Assembly: GCF_007827795.1 (NCBI RefSeq)
Contig: NZ_VITI01000019.1
Coordinates: 1-64,000, forward strand
Length of the DNA stretch: 64,000 bases
Reading direction: 5' to 3'
Source: Azospirillum brasilense
Lineage (GTDB): Bacteria > Pseudomonadota > Alphaproteobacteria > Azospirillales > Azospirillaceae
This document shows positions 53,294-62,168 of the stretch, piece by piece; positions within the stretch are counted from its first letter, which is position 1, and every line of letters starts with the position of its first letter. The notes beneath the pieces were generated by a model. It saw nothing but the letters and a program-made list of their open reading frames with translations, was not told the DNA's origin and did no database searches. The translations under genes and the position numbers were made by a program.

Positions 53294-54529
53294 ATGGCTT
53301 TCCCCTTGTCACAGCGCGACTCCGCCCGGGGGATACCCGACGCGATTCTGGCGGGTCTGGCCGGCGTGGCGGTGGCGGCCCTCGGCCCTCTGGCCGCCAT
53401 GGCGCCGCGCGGTTTGCCGGTCTGGGCCATCCTGATCGCGCTGGTCGGGCTGGCCGGCCTGGCCCGTCGCGGCGCCCTGGGGCGGCTGCAACGGGCGATG
53501 CCCGGCACGGCGGTGGTCCTGGCCTTCCTGGCCCTGGCCTCCCTCTCCATTCTGTGGAGCCCGTCGCCGCGCGCCGGGCTGACGGTGGTGGAGATCGGCT
53601 ACATCGGCCTTGGCGCGCTGGCCGGCGGGGCGTGGCTGTCCTCCCTGCCGGGGGTGGAGGCGCGGCGGCTGACCGGCCTGTTCCTGGTGGGCGTGTTCGT
53701 CGGCGTCCTGCTGTTCGCCGTGGAGGCCGCGCTGGATTTTCCGCTGCACCGCTGGTGGAACCATGTGCCCGCGGGCGTCGAGATCGCCGAAACCAACGTG
53801 CCCAAGCGCACGGCGGTTCTGCTTTGCCTGATGGTCTGGCCGGCGGCGATGGCGCTCGACCGGGCCGGGCGGCGGGGGCTGGCCGTCGCACTTCCCACAG
53901 TCTTCGCCGCGGCCTGCCTGTTGCTGACCAGCCGGTCGGCCATGCTGGGCATTGCCGTCGGCGGGGTAGCCTTTGCGCTCGCCGTCTGGTCGCCGCGGCT
54001 CGTCCGTGGGGCGCTGGCGGCGGTGTTGGGGGTGGCCTTCGCCTTCGTGCTGCCGCTGGTGCTGCTGTTCGACCGCGTGTTGAACCTGGACGGTGCCGAC
54101 TGGCTGTTCCGGTCGGCCCAGCACCGGGTGGAGATCTGGGGCATGGCCGCCAGCCGGGCGCTGGAGACGCCCTTCTTCGGGCAGGGCATCGACGCCTCCC
54201 GCGCGCTGGAGCCGGAAGGGGCGGTGTCCCGCTTCGGCACGCTGACCGACAGCCTGCTGCCGCTGCACCCCCACAACGCCTTCCTGCAGGTCTGGCTGGA
54301 GCTTGGCGCCTTCGGCGCCGCGCTGGCTCTGGCGGCGGCCTTGCTCCTGCTGCTCGGCACCGGGCGGCTGGAACGGCGGCTGCAACCCTTCGCGCTGGCC
54401 CTCTTCGCGTCGGCACTGGCGATGGCGAGCACAGCCTACGGCATCTGGCAGGCGTGGTGGATGGGCGGCATGCTGGCGGCCGGCCTGATGCTCCGGCTGG
54501 CCGCGCGCACCCCGGCGGGGGGCGAATGA
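53294..54529 (+). CDS. O-antigen ligase / polymerase family protein
   Basis: A 411-residue membrane protein with about 11 hydrophobic segments and the Wzy_C/WaaL pattern: RSAMLGIAVGGVAFALAVWSPRLVRG, SAQHRVEIWGMAASRALETPFFGQGIDA and the periplasmic HPHNAFLQVWLELGAFGA, the HxHN motif of O-antigen ligases. It would ligate or polymerise surface glycan. It overlaps the next gene (ATGA), indicating translational coupling to the GT9 enzyme. Confidence 0.9.
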   Translation: MAFPLSQRDSARGIPDAILAGLAGVAVAALGPLAAMAPRGLPVWAILIALVGLAGLARRGALGRLQRAMPGTAVVLAFLALASLSILWSPSPRAGLTVVEIGYIGLGALAGGAWLSSLPGVEARRLTGLFLVGVFVGVLLFAVEAALDFPLHRWWNHVPAGVEIAETNVPKRTAVLLCLMVWPAAMALDRAGRRGLAVALPTVFAAACLLLTSRSAMLGIAVGGVAFALAVWSPRLVRGALAAVLGVAFAFVLPLVLLFDRVLNLDGADWLFRSAQHRVEIWGMAASRALETPFFGQGIDASRALEPEGAVSRFGTLTDSLLPLHPHNAFLQVWLELGAFGAALALAAALLLLLGTGRLERRLQPFALALFASALAMASTAYGIWQAWWMGGMLAAGLMLRLAARTPAGGE

Positions 54530-55470
54530 CGGGCGCGCACGGCAACGGCCGCCGCCGCGTCCTGGTCATCAAGCTGGGGGCCTTCGGCGACTTCTTCCTG
54601 GCCCAGACCGCCTTCTCGGCCATCCGGCGGCACCACGCCGCCGACCATCTGGCGCTGCTGACCCTGCCGTCCCTGGCTCCGCTCGCCCGCCTCAGCGGCC
54701 TGTTCGACGAGGTTCTGGAGGACCCGCGGGAGCGGTCGCTCGGGGCCTATCGGCGCGTCCGCCGCCTGCTGCGCGCCGGGCGTTTCGACCGGGTCTACGA
54801 CCTCCAGGCGCAGCGGCGCACTGACCGTTACTTCTGGCTGCTCGCCCCCGGTCCCTGGCCGGAATGGTCGGGCACGGCCTGGGGCGCCTCGCACCGCGAT
54901 CACTATCCGGGCCGCCGCAAGGTGCCGGTGATCGAGCGCTACACCCGGCAGTTGGCGCCCTTCGGCATCGTGCCGGACGCGGTGCCGGACCTGTCCTGGC
55001 TCGACGCCGACACCGGCGGTTTCGGCATCGCCGCGCCCTACGCCCTGCTGATCCCCGGCTCCTCCCCCGGACGTCCCGACAAGCGCTGGCCGGTGGAGCG
55101 CTATGGCGAACTGGCGCGCGCGCTGGCGACGCGCGGCATCACGCCGGTCGTTCTGGGCACGGCCATCGAGGCGGACCTCGCCCGCTCCATCACCGCCGCC
55201 TGTCCGCAGGCCGTCGACCTGACCGACCGCACCAGTGTGCCGGAGATCGCCGGGCTGGCCCGCCGGGCCTGGGCAACGGTCGGCAACGACACCGGCCCCA
55301 CCCATCTGGTCGCCGCCGTCGGGTGCCCGACGCTGGGGCTGTACTGTGACGCCTCCGTTCCCATCCATGCGAACGGGCCGCGCATGGTCATCCACCACCG
55401 CCCGTCCTTCGCCGACATGGACGCGGCGGGTGTGCTGGCGGCAATGGACGCTCTTCCGCCGGGCCGGTAG
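54526..55470 (+). CDS. Glycosyltransferase family 9 (heptosyltransferase-like)
   Basis: A 314-residue GT9 enzyme. RVLVIKLGAFGDFFLAQTAFSAIRRHHAADHLALLTLPSLAPLA is the N-terminal heptosyltransferase pattern, and VGNDTGPTHLVAAVGCPTLGLYCDAS the C-terminal donor site. PGSSPGRPDKRWPVERYGELARAL is typical too. By family it adds a heptose or similar sugar to lipopolysaccharide core. Its ATG overlaps the upstream stop by ATGA. Confidence 0.92.
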   Translation: MTGAHGNGRRRVLVIKLGAFGDFFLAQTAFSAIRRHHAADHLALLTLPSLAPLARLSGLFDEVLEDPRERSLGAYRRVRRLLRAGRFDRVYDLQAQRRTDRYFWLLAPGPWPEWSGTAWGASHRDHYPGRRKVPVIERYTRQLAPFGIVPDAVPDLSWLDADTGGFGIAAPYALLIPGSSPGRPDKRWPVERYGELARALATRGITPVVLGTAIEADLARSITAACPQAVDLTDRTSVPEIAGLARRAWATVGNDTGPTHLVAAVGCPTLGLYCDASVPIHANGPRMVIHHRPSFADMDAAGVLAAMDALPPGR

Positions 55471-55497
55471 AGTGCCGCCGATCGTTTTGCAGGAGCC

Positions 55498-56493
55498 ATG
55501 AAGGATTTGAGCAGCCAGGACGCCAGTGCCATGCCCGCCGAAGCGGTCACCATGCCCGCCGGAAGGCCGGGCGGGCGTCTGATGCTGCTCGCCAAGCTGG
55601 CGGTGACTCTGGTGGTTCTCGGCGTGCTGGGCGCCAAGGCCGACTGGCCGGCCCTGCTGGCGCGCGTCGCCGGGGCGGACCCCGTCTGGCTGGCTGCCGG
55701 CTTCACGGTGAAGCTATTCGCCGTGGTGTGCGCCGGCGAGCGCTGGCGCGACGCCCTGCGCGCCGCGGGCGAGCGGGTCTCGCACGGGCTGGCGATGCGG
55801 CTGATGTTCACCGGCCTGTTCTTCGGGCAGGTGCTGCCGGGGGCGCTGGGCGGCGACGTGGTGCGCGGCTGGCTGACCTACCGGGGCGGGGCGTCCTCCA
55901 CCGCCGTAATGCTGGCCCTGGTGCTCGACCGGTTGCTGGCCCTGGTCGGCTGCGTGGCGCTTTTGTTCCTCGGCCTGCCGCATCTGGTGGCGACGGCTCC
56001 GCCCTCCATTGCCTGGGCCGGGCCGGTGGCGGTGGTGCTGCTCGCCATCGCCATGGTCGTGGGGCTCCAGGCGGATCGCATCCCGCTGCCGGGGGTCCTG
56101 CTGCGCCCACCGGTCCGAGCGGTGCAGGCGCAGGTCACGCGGCTGCGCGCGGCGCTGGTCAGCCGCGCGGCGCTGGCCGGGCTGCTGCACAGCGCGGCGG
56201 TTCACGCCTGCACCGTCTTCGCGGTGATCGCCTACGCCCACGCGCTGGGCATTCCCTTGCGGGTTCTGGACGCGCTGGCCGTTGTGCCGATGACGATCTT
56301 CGCGGCGGCGCTGCCCATCTCGCTGAACGGCTGGGGCGTGCGGGAGGGGGCCTTCGTCGCCGGCTTCGCGCTCTACGGCCTCGACGCCACCGACGCGCTG
56401 GCCCTGTCGCTGATGATCGGGCTGTCGGTCACCCTGTCGTCGCTGCCCGGTGGCCTGCTCTGGCTCAGCCTGAAGGGCTCTGCGCGGCCCTGA
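55498..56493 (+). CDS. Lysylphosphatidylglycerol synthase TM-region (UPF0104) protein
   Basis: A 331-residue membrane protein of the LPG_synthase_TM/AglD family, with about eight hydrophobic segments. ERWRDALRAAGERVSHGLAMRLMFTGLFFGQVLPGALGGDVVRGWL and ALPISLNGWGVREGAFV are typical. Such proteins are thought to flip or move lipid-linked sugars. It is 27 bases after the GT9 gene, so an envelope glycan operon of three genes is likely. Its 3' end overlaps queG by 29 bases. Confidence 0.9.
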   Translation: MKDLSSQDASAMPAEAVTMPAGRPGGRLMLLAKLAVTLVVLGVLGAKADWPALLARVAGADPVWLAAGFTVKLFAVVCAGERWRDALRAAGERVSHGLAMRLMFTGLFFGQVLPGALGGDVVRGWLTYRGGASSTAVMLALVLDRLLALVGCVALLFLGLPHLVATAPPSIAWAGPVAVVLLAIAMVVGLQADRIPLPGVLLRPPVRAVQAQVTRLRAALVSRAALAGLLHSAAVHACTVFAVIAYAHALGIPLRVLDALAVVPMTIFAAALPISLNGWGVREGAFVAGFALYGLDATDALALSLMIGLSVTLSSLPGGLLWLSLKGSARP

Positions 56494-57526
56494 GCCGGGC
56501 CAGTGCCCAGCCGGCGGCGTCGCGCACCACCTCGCTCGGGTCTTCCAACAGGCGTTCGGCCACTGCGGCGTGGCGGGCGTCGCCGCTGTTGCCCAGAGCC
56601 ACCAGAACGTTGCGCACGAAGCGGTCGCGCCCGATCCGCTTGATCGGGGAGCCGCTGAAAACCTGCCGGAAGCCCGCATCGTCCAACTGCGCCAGATCGG
56701 CCAGCCGTGGCGCCGTCAGCTCCGCCCGTGGCAGGAAAGCTGCCTCGCGCGAGCGCTGGGCGAACTTGTTCCACGGGCAGGCGGCCAGACAGTCATCGCA
56801 GCCGTAGATGCGGTTGCCCATCAGCGGGCGCAGTTCCTCCGGGATCGGTCCCTTGTGCTCGATGGTCAGGTAGGAGATGCAGCGCCGCGCGTCCAGCTGG
56901 TTGGGCGCGGGGAAGGCGGCGGTGGGGCAGGCGTCCAGGCAGCGCCGGCACTGGCCGCAGCGGTCCACCCCCGGCGAGTCCGGCGGCAGTTCCAGCGTCG
57001 TGTAGACCTCTCCCAGGAACAGCCAGGAGCCGTGGGACCGCGACACGAGGTTGGTGTGCTTGCCCTGCCAGCCCAGCCCGGCCTTCCCGGCCAGCGGCTT
57101 TTCCATCACCGGGGCGGTGTCCACGAAGACCTTCAACTCCGCCTTGAAGCGGTGGGCGATCCATTGGCCCAGAGTCTTCAGCCGGCCCTTGATGAGGTCG
57201 TGATAGTCGCGGTTCTTCGCATAGACCGACACGATGCCCCGGTCGGGATGCGCCAGCAGGGCGCGCGGGTCCTCCGCCGGGGCGTAGCTGGTGCCGAGCG
57301 CGATGACGGTCCGCGCCTCCGGCCACAAGGCCTGGGGATGGGCGCGCTGGTCGGCCCGGTCCGCCATCCAGCCCATGTCGCCGTGCCGGCCCTGGCGCAG
57401 GAACTCGGCCAGCCGTGCCCTAGCGTCTTCGCCCAATTCCGCCTTGGCGAATCCAACGGCGTCGAAGCCGAGCGCCAGAGCCCGGTCGCGGATGGCTTCA
57501 CGGATGGAAATGTCAGGGTCGGGCAT
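56465..57526 (-). CDS. queG: Epoxyqueuosine reductase
   Basis: A 353-residue cobalamin-dependent enzyme that reduces epoxyqueuosine to queuosine in tRNA. It has the QueG N terminus (LGFDAVGFAKAEL), the catalytic Asp in KVFVDTAPVMEKPLAGKAGLGWQGKHTNLVS, and two 4Fe-4S motifs (CGQCRRCLDACP and CDDCLAACPW). It is the fourth gene of the que group, separated from queF by 74 bases with a hairpin. A HEAT-like C terminus ends the protein. Confidence 0.96.
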   Translation of the reverse strand: MPDPDISIREAIRDRALALGFDAVGFAKAELGEDARARLAEFLRQGRHGDMGWMADRADQRAHPQALWPEARTVIALGTSYAPAEDPRALLAHPDRGIVSVYAKNRDYHDLIKGRLKTLGQWIAHRFKAELKVFVDTAPVMEKPLAGKAGLGWQGKHTNLVSRSHGSWLFLGEVYTTLELPPDSPGVDRCGQCRRCLDACPTAAFPAPNQLDARRCISYLTIEHKGPIPEELRPLMGNRIYGCDDCLAACPWNKFAQRSREAAFLPRAELTAPRLADLAQLDDAGFRQVFSGSPIKRIGRDRFVRNVLVALGNSGDARHAAVAERLLEDPSEVVRDAAGWALARLRAAQSPSG

Positions 57527-57560
57527 GGCGATGGTTTGATACTGCGGAAGGCGGAAGCTT

Positions 57561-57583
57561 CCCTCTCCCGCCCCGGGAGAGGG
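57561..57583. repeat. CCCTCTCCCG palindrome between queF and queG
   Basis: A perfect 10-bp inverted repeat CCCTCTCCCG/CGGGAGAGGG with a 3-base loop. No U run follows on the minus strand, so it is more likely a dispersed palindromic element or an mRNA-stability hairpin than a terminator. Related cores occur at 37848 and 40237. Confidence 0.7.
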
Positions 57584-57600
57584 GGCAGGGTGAATGAGGA

Positions 57601-58065
57601 TCAGCCGCGGCCGCGGTAGGTCTGGACGTCCTGCGACGGAATCCACACGCCCTTCGGCGGTTCGCCGGTGGCGTAGAACACGTCGATGGGAATGCCGCCG
57701 CGCGGGTACCAGTAGCCGCCGATGCGCAGCCACACCGGCTTCAGCTCGTCCACCAGACGCTTGCCGATCCCGACGGTGCAGGCCTCGTGGAAGGCGCCGT
57801 GGTTGCGGAAGCTGGTCAGGAACAGCTTGAGCGACTTGGATTCCACCAGCCACTCGCCCGGCACATAGTCGATGACCAGATGGGCAAAATCCGGCTGGCC
57901 GGTGATCGGGCAGAGCGAGGTGAATTCCGGCGCTGTGAAGCGCACGACGTAGTGGTCACCGGGGTTCGGGTTCGGCACGCGCTCCAGCACCGCCTCTTCC
58001 GGCGTCTTCGGCTGGACGGTGGCGCCGCCGAGCTGGGTCAGGCCGGCGTAGATGGTCTCAGACAT
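57601..58065 (-). CDS. queF: NADPH-dependent 7-cyano-7-deazaguanine reductase
   Basis: A 154-residue type I QueF that reduces preQ0 to preQ1 in queuosine synthesis. The catalytic Cys is C52 in EFTSLCPITGQPDFA (D59 nearby), and ESKSLKLFLTSFRNHGAFHE is the QueF motif. Its start overlaps the tgt stop by eight bases. Confidence 0.97.
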   Translation of the reverse strand: MSETIYAGLTQLGGATVQPKTPEEAVLERVPNPNPGDHYVVRFTAPEFTSLCPITGQPDFAHLVIDYVPGEWLVESKSLKLFLTSFRNHGAFHEACTVGIGKRLVDELKPVWLRIGGYWYPRGGIPIDVFYATGEPPKGVWIPSQDVQTYRGRG

Positions 58066-59251
58066 CGGCGGATTCCTTCTTCGCGGGCTTCGCGGGCTTC
58101 GCCTTCAGGGCGGCTAGAGGGTCTTCGGTGGCCGGGACATCGCCCTCGTTCAGGCGGGCCTCCAGCGCGCTCGCGACCTCTTCGAAGCGGCCGTCCTCGA
58201 TGGCCTGCCGAAGCTCGGCCATCAGGTCCTGGTAATAATGCAGGTTGTGCCAAGTCAGCAGCATCGGCCCCAGCATCTCGCCCGCCTTGAACAGGTGGTG
58301 CAGATAGGCCCGGCTGTGGTTCCGGCACGCCGGGCAACCGCATTCCTCATCGAGCGGGCGCTCGTCATGGGCGTGACGGGCGTTGCGGATGTTGATGGTG
58401 CCGCGCCGCACGAAGGCCTGACCGGTGCGGCCCGAGCGGGTGGGCATCACGCAGTCGAACATGTCCACGCCACGCCGCACCGCGCCGATCAGGTCGCTGG
58501 GACGGCCCACGCCCATCAGGTAGCGCGGGCGCTCCTTGACCATCAGCGGCTCGGTGAAGTCGAGCACGGTGAACATCGTCTCCTGGCCCTCGCCCACGGC
58601 CAGCCCGCCGATGGCGTAGCCGTCAAAGCCGATGTCGCTCAGGGCCGCCACGCTCTCCGCCCGCAGGTCCGCGTAGACGCCGCCCTGCACGATGCCGAAC
58701 AGGCCGTAGCCGGGGCGCTCGACGAAGGCGTCCTTGCTGCGCTTGGCCCAGCGCATCGACAGGCGCATGGACGAAGCCGCCTGCGCCTCCGTCGCCGGGA
58801 AGGGGGTGCACTCGTCCAGGCACATGGTGATGTTGCTGTCCAGCAGATGCTGGATCTGGATCGAGCGTTCCGGCGTCAGATGGTGCTTGCTGCCGTCGAG
58901 GTGGGATTTGAAGGTCACCCCCTCCTCGGTCATGGTGCGCAGGTCCGACAGGGACATGACCTGGAAACCGCCGCTGTCCGTCAGGATCGGCTTGTCCCAG
59001 TTCATGAAGCGGTGCAGGCCGCCCAACTGCCCGACGCGCTCCGCCGTGGGGCGCAGCATCAGATGGTAGGTGTTGCCGAGCAGGATTTCCGCGCCGGTGG
59101 ATTTCACCGCGTCGCTGGTCATCGCCTTGACGGTGGCGGCGGTGCCCACGGGCATGAAGGCCGGCGTGTTGATGGCGCCGTGCGCGGTGGAGACCCGCCC
59201 GCGCCGGGCGCGCCCGTCGGTCTTCAGAAGCTCGAACCCGATCCCGGTCAT
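58058..59251 (-). CDS. tgt: tRNA-guanine transglycosylase
   Basis: A 397-residue enzyme that swaps guanine for preQ1 at position 34 of GUN tRNAs. PILTDSGGFQVMSLSDLR holds the active-site Asp (D92), and CGCPACRNHSRAYLHHLFKAGEMLG the zinc site. It begins one base inside the queA stop (TGATG). The C-terminal tail of about 25 residues is Lys/Ala/Pro-rich (KPAKPAKKESADV), beyond the usual end. Confidence 0.97.
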   Translation of the reverse strand: MTGIGFELLKTDGRARRGRVSTAHGAINTPAFMPVGTAATVKAMTSDAVKSTGAEILLGNTYHLMLRPTAERVGQLGGLHRFMNWDKPILTDSGGFQVMSLSDLRTMTEEGVTFKSHLDGSKHHLTPERSIQIQHLLDSNITMCLDECTPFPATEAQAASSMRLSMRWAKRSKDAFVERPGYGLFGIVQGGVYADLRAESVAALSDIGFDGYAIGGLAVGEGQETMFTVLDFTEPLMVKERPRYLMGVGRPSDLIGAVRRGVDMFDCVMPTRSGRTGQAFVRRGTINIRNARHAHDERPLDEECGCPACRNHSRAYLHHLFKAGEMLGPMLLTWHNLHYYQDLMAELRQAIEDGRFEEVASALEARLNEGDVPATEDPLAALKAKPAKPAKKESADV

Positions 59252-60270
59252 CACACCCTCCGGAGCAGCGACGCGTCGCCGTAGCTGAAGAAACGATAGT
59301 TCTGGCCGATGGCGTGCGCGTAGGCCGCCTTCATCGTGTCCATGCCCGCGAAGGCGCAGACCAGCATGAACAGGGTGGAGCGGGGCAGATGGAAGTTGGT
59401 CACCAGAAGGTCCACGATCTTGAAGCGGTAGCCGGGGGTGATGAAGATGTCGGTGTCGCCGCTGAAGGCCCGGATGCTGCGGTCGTCCAGCCCCGCCGTC
59501 TCCAGGATGCGCAGCGCCGTGGTGCCGACCGAGACGATCCGCCCGCCCGCGGCGCGGGTGGCGTTGATGGCCTCGGCGGTTTCGGGGGAGACCTCGCCCC
59601 ACTCGCTGTGCATGCGGTGCTCGGCGATGTCGTCCACCTTGACCGGCAGGAAGGTGCCGGCCCCGACATGCAGCGTCACCGGAACGCGGCGGACGCCGCG
59701 CGCGTCGAGCGCCGCCAGAAGCTCCGGCGTGAAGTGCAGGCCGGCGGTGGGGGCGGCGACGGCGCCCTCGCGCGCGGCGAAGACGGTCTGATAGTCCGCC
59801 GCGTCCTGCTCGTCCGCCTCGCGGCGGATGTAGGGGGGCAGGGGCATCCGGCCATGGCGGTGTAGCGCTTCCATCAGCTCCGGCCCGCCCTTGGAGAAGC
59901 GCAGGCGCACCTCCATCCCGTCCTTGGCGACGACCTCGGCCGCGAAGTCGTCGGCGATGGCGATCACGTCGCCGGGCTTCAGCCGCTTGCCGGGGCGGGC
60001 GAAGGTCGCCCACTCCCGCTCGCCCTCGCGCTTGTGGAGCGTGATCTCCACCCGCACCTCGCCGCGCCGGCCGTCGAGCCGGGCGGGGATGACGCGGGTG
60101 TCGTTGACGACCATCAGGTCGCCCGGCTCCAGCAATTCGGGCAGGTCGCGCACGACGCGGTCGTGCAGGCGCTCCGCCACGTCGAGCAGGCGGGCGGCGT
60201 CACGCGGCTTGGCCGGATGCTCGGCGATGCGGTCCGGCGGAAGGTCGAAGTCGAAATCGGCGGTCTTCAT
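59251..60270 (-). CDS. queA: S-adenosylmethionine:tRNA ribosyltransferase-isomerase
   Basis: A 339-residue QueA that converts preQ1-tRNA to epoxyqueuosine-tRNA using the ribosyl part of SAM. FDFDLPPDRIAEHPAKPRDAARLL, VVNDTRVIPARL, AAPTAGLHFTPELL, HVGAGTFLPVK and the FITPGYRFKIVDLLVTNFHLPRSTLFMLVCAFAG end are diagnostic. ATG 60270 (MKTADFDFDLPPDRIAEHP) fits the family, not the longer frame from 60327. First gene of the queA-tgt-queF-queG group. Confidence 0.97.
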   Translation of the reverse strand: MKTADFDFDLPPDRIAEHPAKPRDAARLLDVAERLHDRVVRDLPELLEPGDLMVVNDTRVIPARLDGRRGEVRVEITLHKREGEREWATFARPGKRLKPGDVIAIADDFAAEVVAKDGMEVRLRFSKGGPELMEALHRHGRMPLPPYIRREADEQDAADYQTVFAAREGAVAAPTAGLHFTPELLAALDARGVRRVPVTLHVGAGTFLPVKVDDIAEHRMHSEWGEVSPETAEAINATRAAGGRIVSVGTTALRILETAGLDDRSIRAFSGDTDIFITPGYRFKIVDLLVTNFHLPRSTLFMLVCAFAGMDTMKAAYAHAIGQNYRFFSYGDASLLRRV

Positions 60271-60327
60271 GGGAGCCGCTCGTATAGACCAAAGCGGTGG
60301 GACGGGGGAAGCATTACGAGTCGGCAT

Positions 60328-61674
60328 TCACTCGGGCAAAGGGAGGGCCTGGGCGGTCAGGGCGGTGGTCTGGCGGGCGTGCAGGACGTCCACGTCGAAG
60401 CCCTGGATCATCTCCTGGAACAGCCGGTACCAGTTCACCTCGGCCTGGAGATGCAGGAAGACGGAGCCCAGCCCGATGGCCGCGCGGTCCATGAAGACGA
60501 ACTCCCGCGGCACCTCCACCCCGCCGACGCGGCGCAGCTCGGCATGGACCTTGGCGGCGGTCTCGCGGCCGTAATGGCCGGAGTTGGTTTCCTCGATGCG
60601 GCGGCTGCGGTCGTCCATGATCGGAGCGTAGACGAAGCGCGCCCAGATGTTCAGCACGTCCACCAGCTCCTTGGTCGGGTTGCCGAAGCCCCAGGTGCGG
60701 TAGGCCTCGACCGCCTTGTCCTGGTTGCCGGTCTGCAGCGCGTCGTAGAGGTCGATCACCCCCTTCACGAAGCGGGCCGGGAAGACGCGGACGCAGCCGA
60801 AATCCAGCAGGTTGATGGAGCGGTCGGGCCGCACCGTGTAGTTCCCCAGATGCGGGTCGCCGTGGATGATCCCGTAGCCGTAGAAGGGCACGTACCAGGC
60901 CCGGAACATGTTCATAGCCAGCGCGTCGCGGGCGTCCGGATGATCCTTCACGAACTCCAGGATCTTGCGGCCCTCCACCCATTCCAGGGTCAGCAGGCGC
61001 CGGGTGGACAGGTCGGGCACCACCGCCGGGACATGGACGCCGGGCGTGTCGGCCAGCATCGCGCGGTAGAGGCGGGCGTGCTTGGCCTCGCGCTCGTAAT
61101 CCAGCTCCTCGCGCAGCCGGGCACCGATCTCGGCCTGGATCTGCTTGGTGGAAATGGCGCTGTCGGTGCGCTCGAAGATGGCGAAGATCAGGCCGAGCTG
61201 ACGCAGGTCCGCCTCCACGGCGGAGGCCATGTCGGGGTATTGGAGCTTGCAGGCGAGGTTCTGTCCGTCCAGCCCGACGGCGCGGTGCACCTGTCCCAGC
61301 GAGGCGGCGGCGGCGGCGCTCTGTTCGAAGTGCCGGAAGCGCTTGTGCCAAGCGGGACCAAGCTCGCTGGCCATGCGGCGCTTGACGAAGGGCCAGCCCA
61401 TCGACGGCGCGTCGGCCTGGAGCTGCGACAGCTCCTGCACATACTCGCGGGGCAGGGCGTCGGGGATGGTGGACAGCAGTTGCGCCACCTTCATCAGCGG
61501 TCCCTTCAGCCCGCCCAGCGCGGCGCGCAGTTCGGCGGCGTGGCGATCCCGCTCCAGGGGGATGCCCAGCACCCGTTCTCCGGCGAAACGGGCCGCAAGG
61601 CCCCCCACGGCGGTCCCGACCCGCGCATACCGCGCGATCCGGCCGCCAAGCCTGTTCTCATCCGTGTTCGGCAT
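60328..61674 (-). CDS. ABC1/ADCK-family kinase-like protein (AarF/UbiB type)
   Basis: A 448-residue atypical kinase of the COQ8/UbiB group. The family KxGQ region appears as GPLMKVAQLLS, the Ala-rich loop as AAAASLGQVHRAV, and GIIHGDPHLGNYTVRPDRSINLLDFGCVR holds the catalytic HGDPHxGN and DFG motifs. COQ8-type proteins support ubiquinone synthesis or isoprenoid lipid handling. ubiX and ubiK are also in the window but not adjacent. Confidence 0.92.
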   Translation of the reverse strand: MPNTDENRLGGRIARYARVGTAVGGLAARFAGERVLGIPLERDRHAAELRAALGGLKGPLMKVAQLLSTIPDALPREYVQELSQLQADAPSMGWPFVKRRMASELGPAWHKRFRHFEQSAAAAASLGQVHRAVGLDGQNLACKLQYPDMASAVEADLRQLGLIFAIFERTDSAISTKQIQAEIGARLREELDYEREAKHARLYRAMLADTPGVHVPAVVPDLSTRRLLTLEWVEGRKILEFVKDHPDARDALAMNMFRAWYVPFYGYGIIHGDPHLGNYTVRPDRSINLLDFGCVRVFPARFVKGVIDLYDALQTGNQDKAVEAYRTWGFGNPTKELVDVLNIWARFVYAPIMDDRSRRIEETNSGHYGRETAAKVHAELRRVGGVEVPREFVFMDRAAIGLGSVFLHLQAEVNWYRLFQEMIQGFDVDVLHARQTTALTAQALPLPE

Positions 61675-61725
61675 GCCGAATAGGTGGGTGCGGCGGGGCC
61701 GAAAGGCGAGTCCCCTGGTGTCGCC

Positions 61726-62168
61726 TCAGGCGGCGGTGCCGATCCGGACCAGGCCCGGCAATCCGCTTCGGGCGGCGGCTTCCGCCAATTTGCGGTCTGC
61801 GGTCACCAGTCCCGCGTTCGTCGACCAAGCGAGAGCCAGATAGAGGCAATCGACCAAGGGATGCCGAAGCGTGCCGCTGAGGTCGAGCGCACGCTCCGCC
61901 ACATCCACCGCCGGAGTCAGCGTCAGCGGGAGTTGGGCGGCCAATCCAAGCAAGCGGCCCAAGAGCGTGTCGGCATCCGACTTCCCCAAAGTGCCCGTGT
62001 GGACTCGCTTGGCCAGCGCCGCAGCCGCTTCGATGAGCAGAATATCGGGTGCCAGCAGCGGCTTTTCCTGGCAAGGAACGCAAGTGCGTCTGAGCTTGCG
62101 TCTTCCCTGATGATCCATTTCACGGCGACACTGGCGTCCACGACGACCGCTTGGTCCACCACGCTCAC
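61726..62168 (-). pseudogene. vapC: PIN-domain (VapC-type) toxin, frameshifted
   Basis: The PIN domain is split over two frames. The first part, from GTG 62168 (VSVVDQAVVVDASVAVKWIIREDASSDALAFLA), ends in a different frame from the rest (EKPLLAPDILLIEAAAALAKRV ... PLVDCLYLALAWSTNAGLVTADRKLAEAA). The acidic residues expected of a PIN ribonuclease (Asp in VVDAS, Glu in LLIEAA, Asp in PLVD and TADR) are all present when joined. One missing base, probably a G in the GG at 62067-62068, accounts for the shift and would restore LAREKPLL. The toxin start overlaps the antitoxin stop as GTGA. Either the toxin is dead or the base is a sequencing error. Confidence 0.82.
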
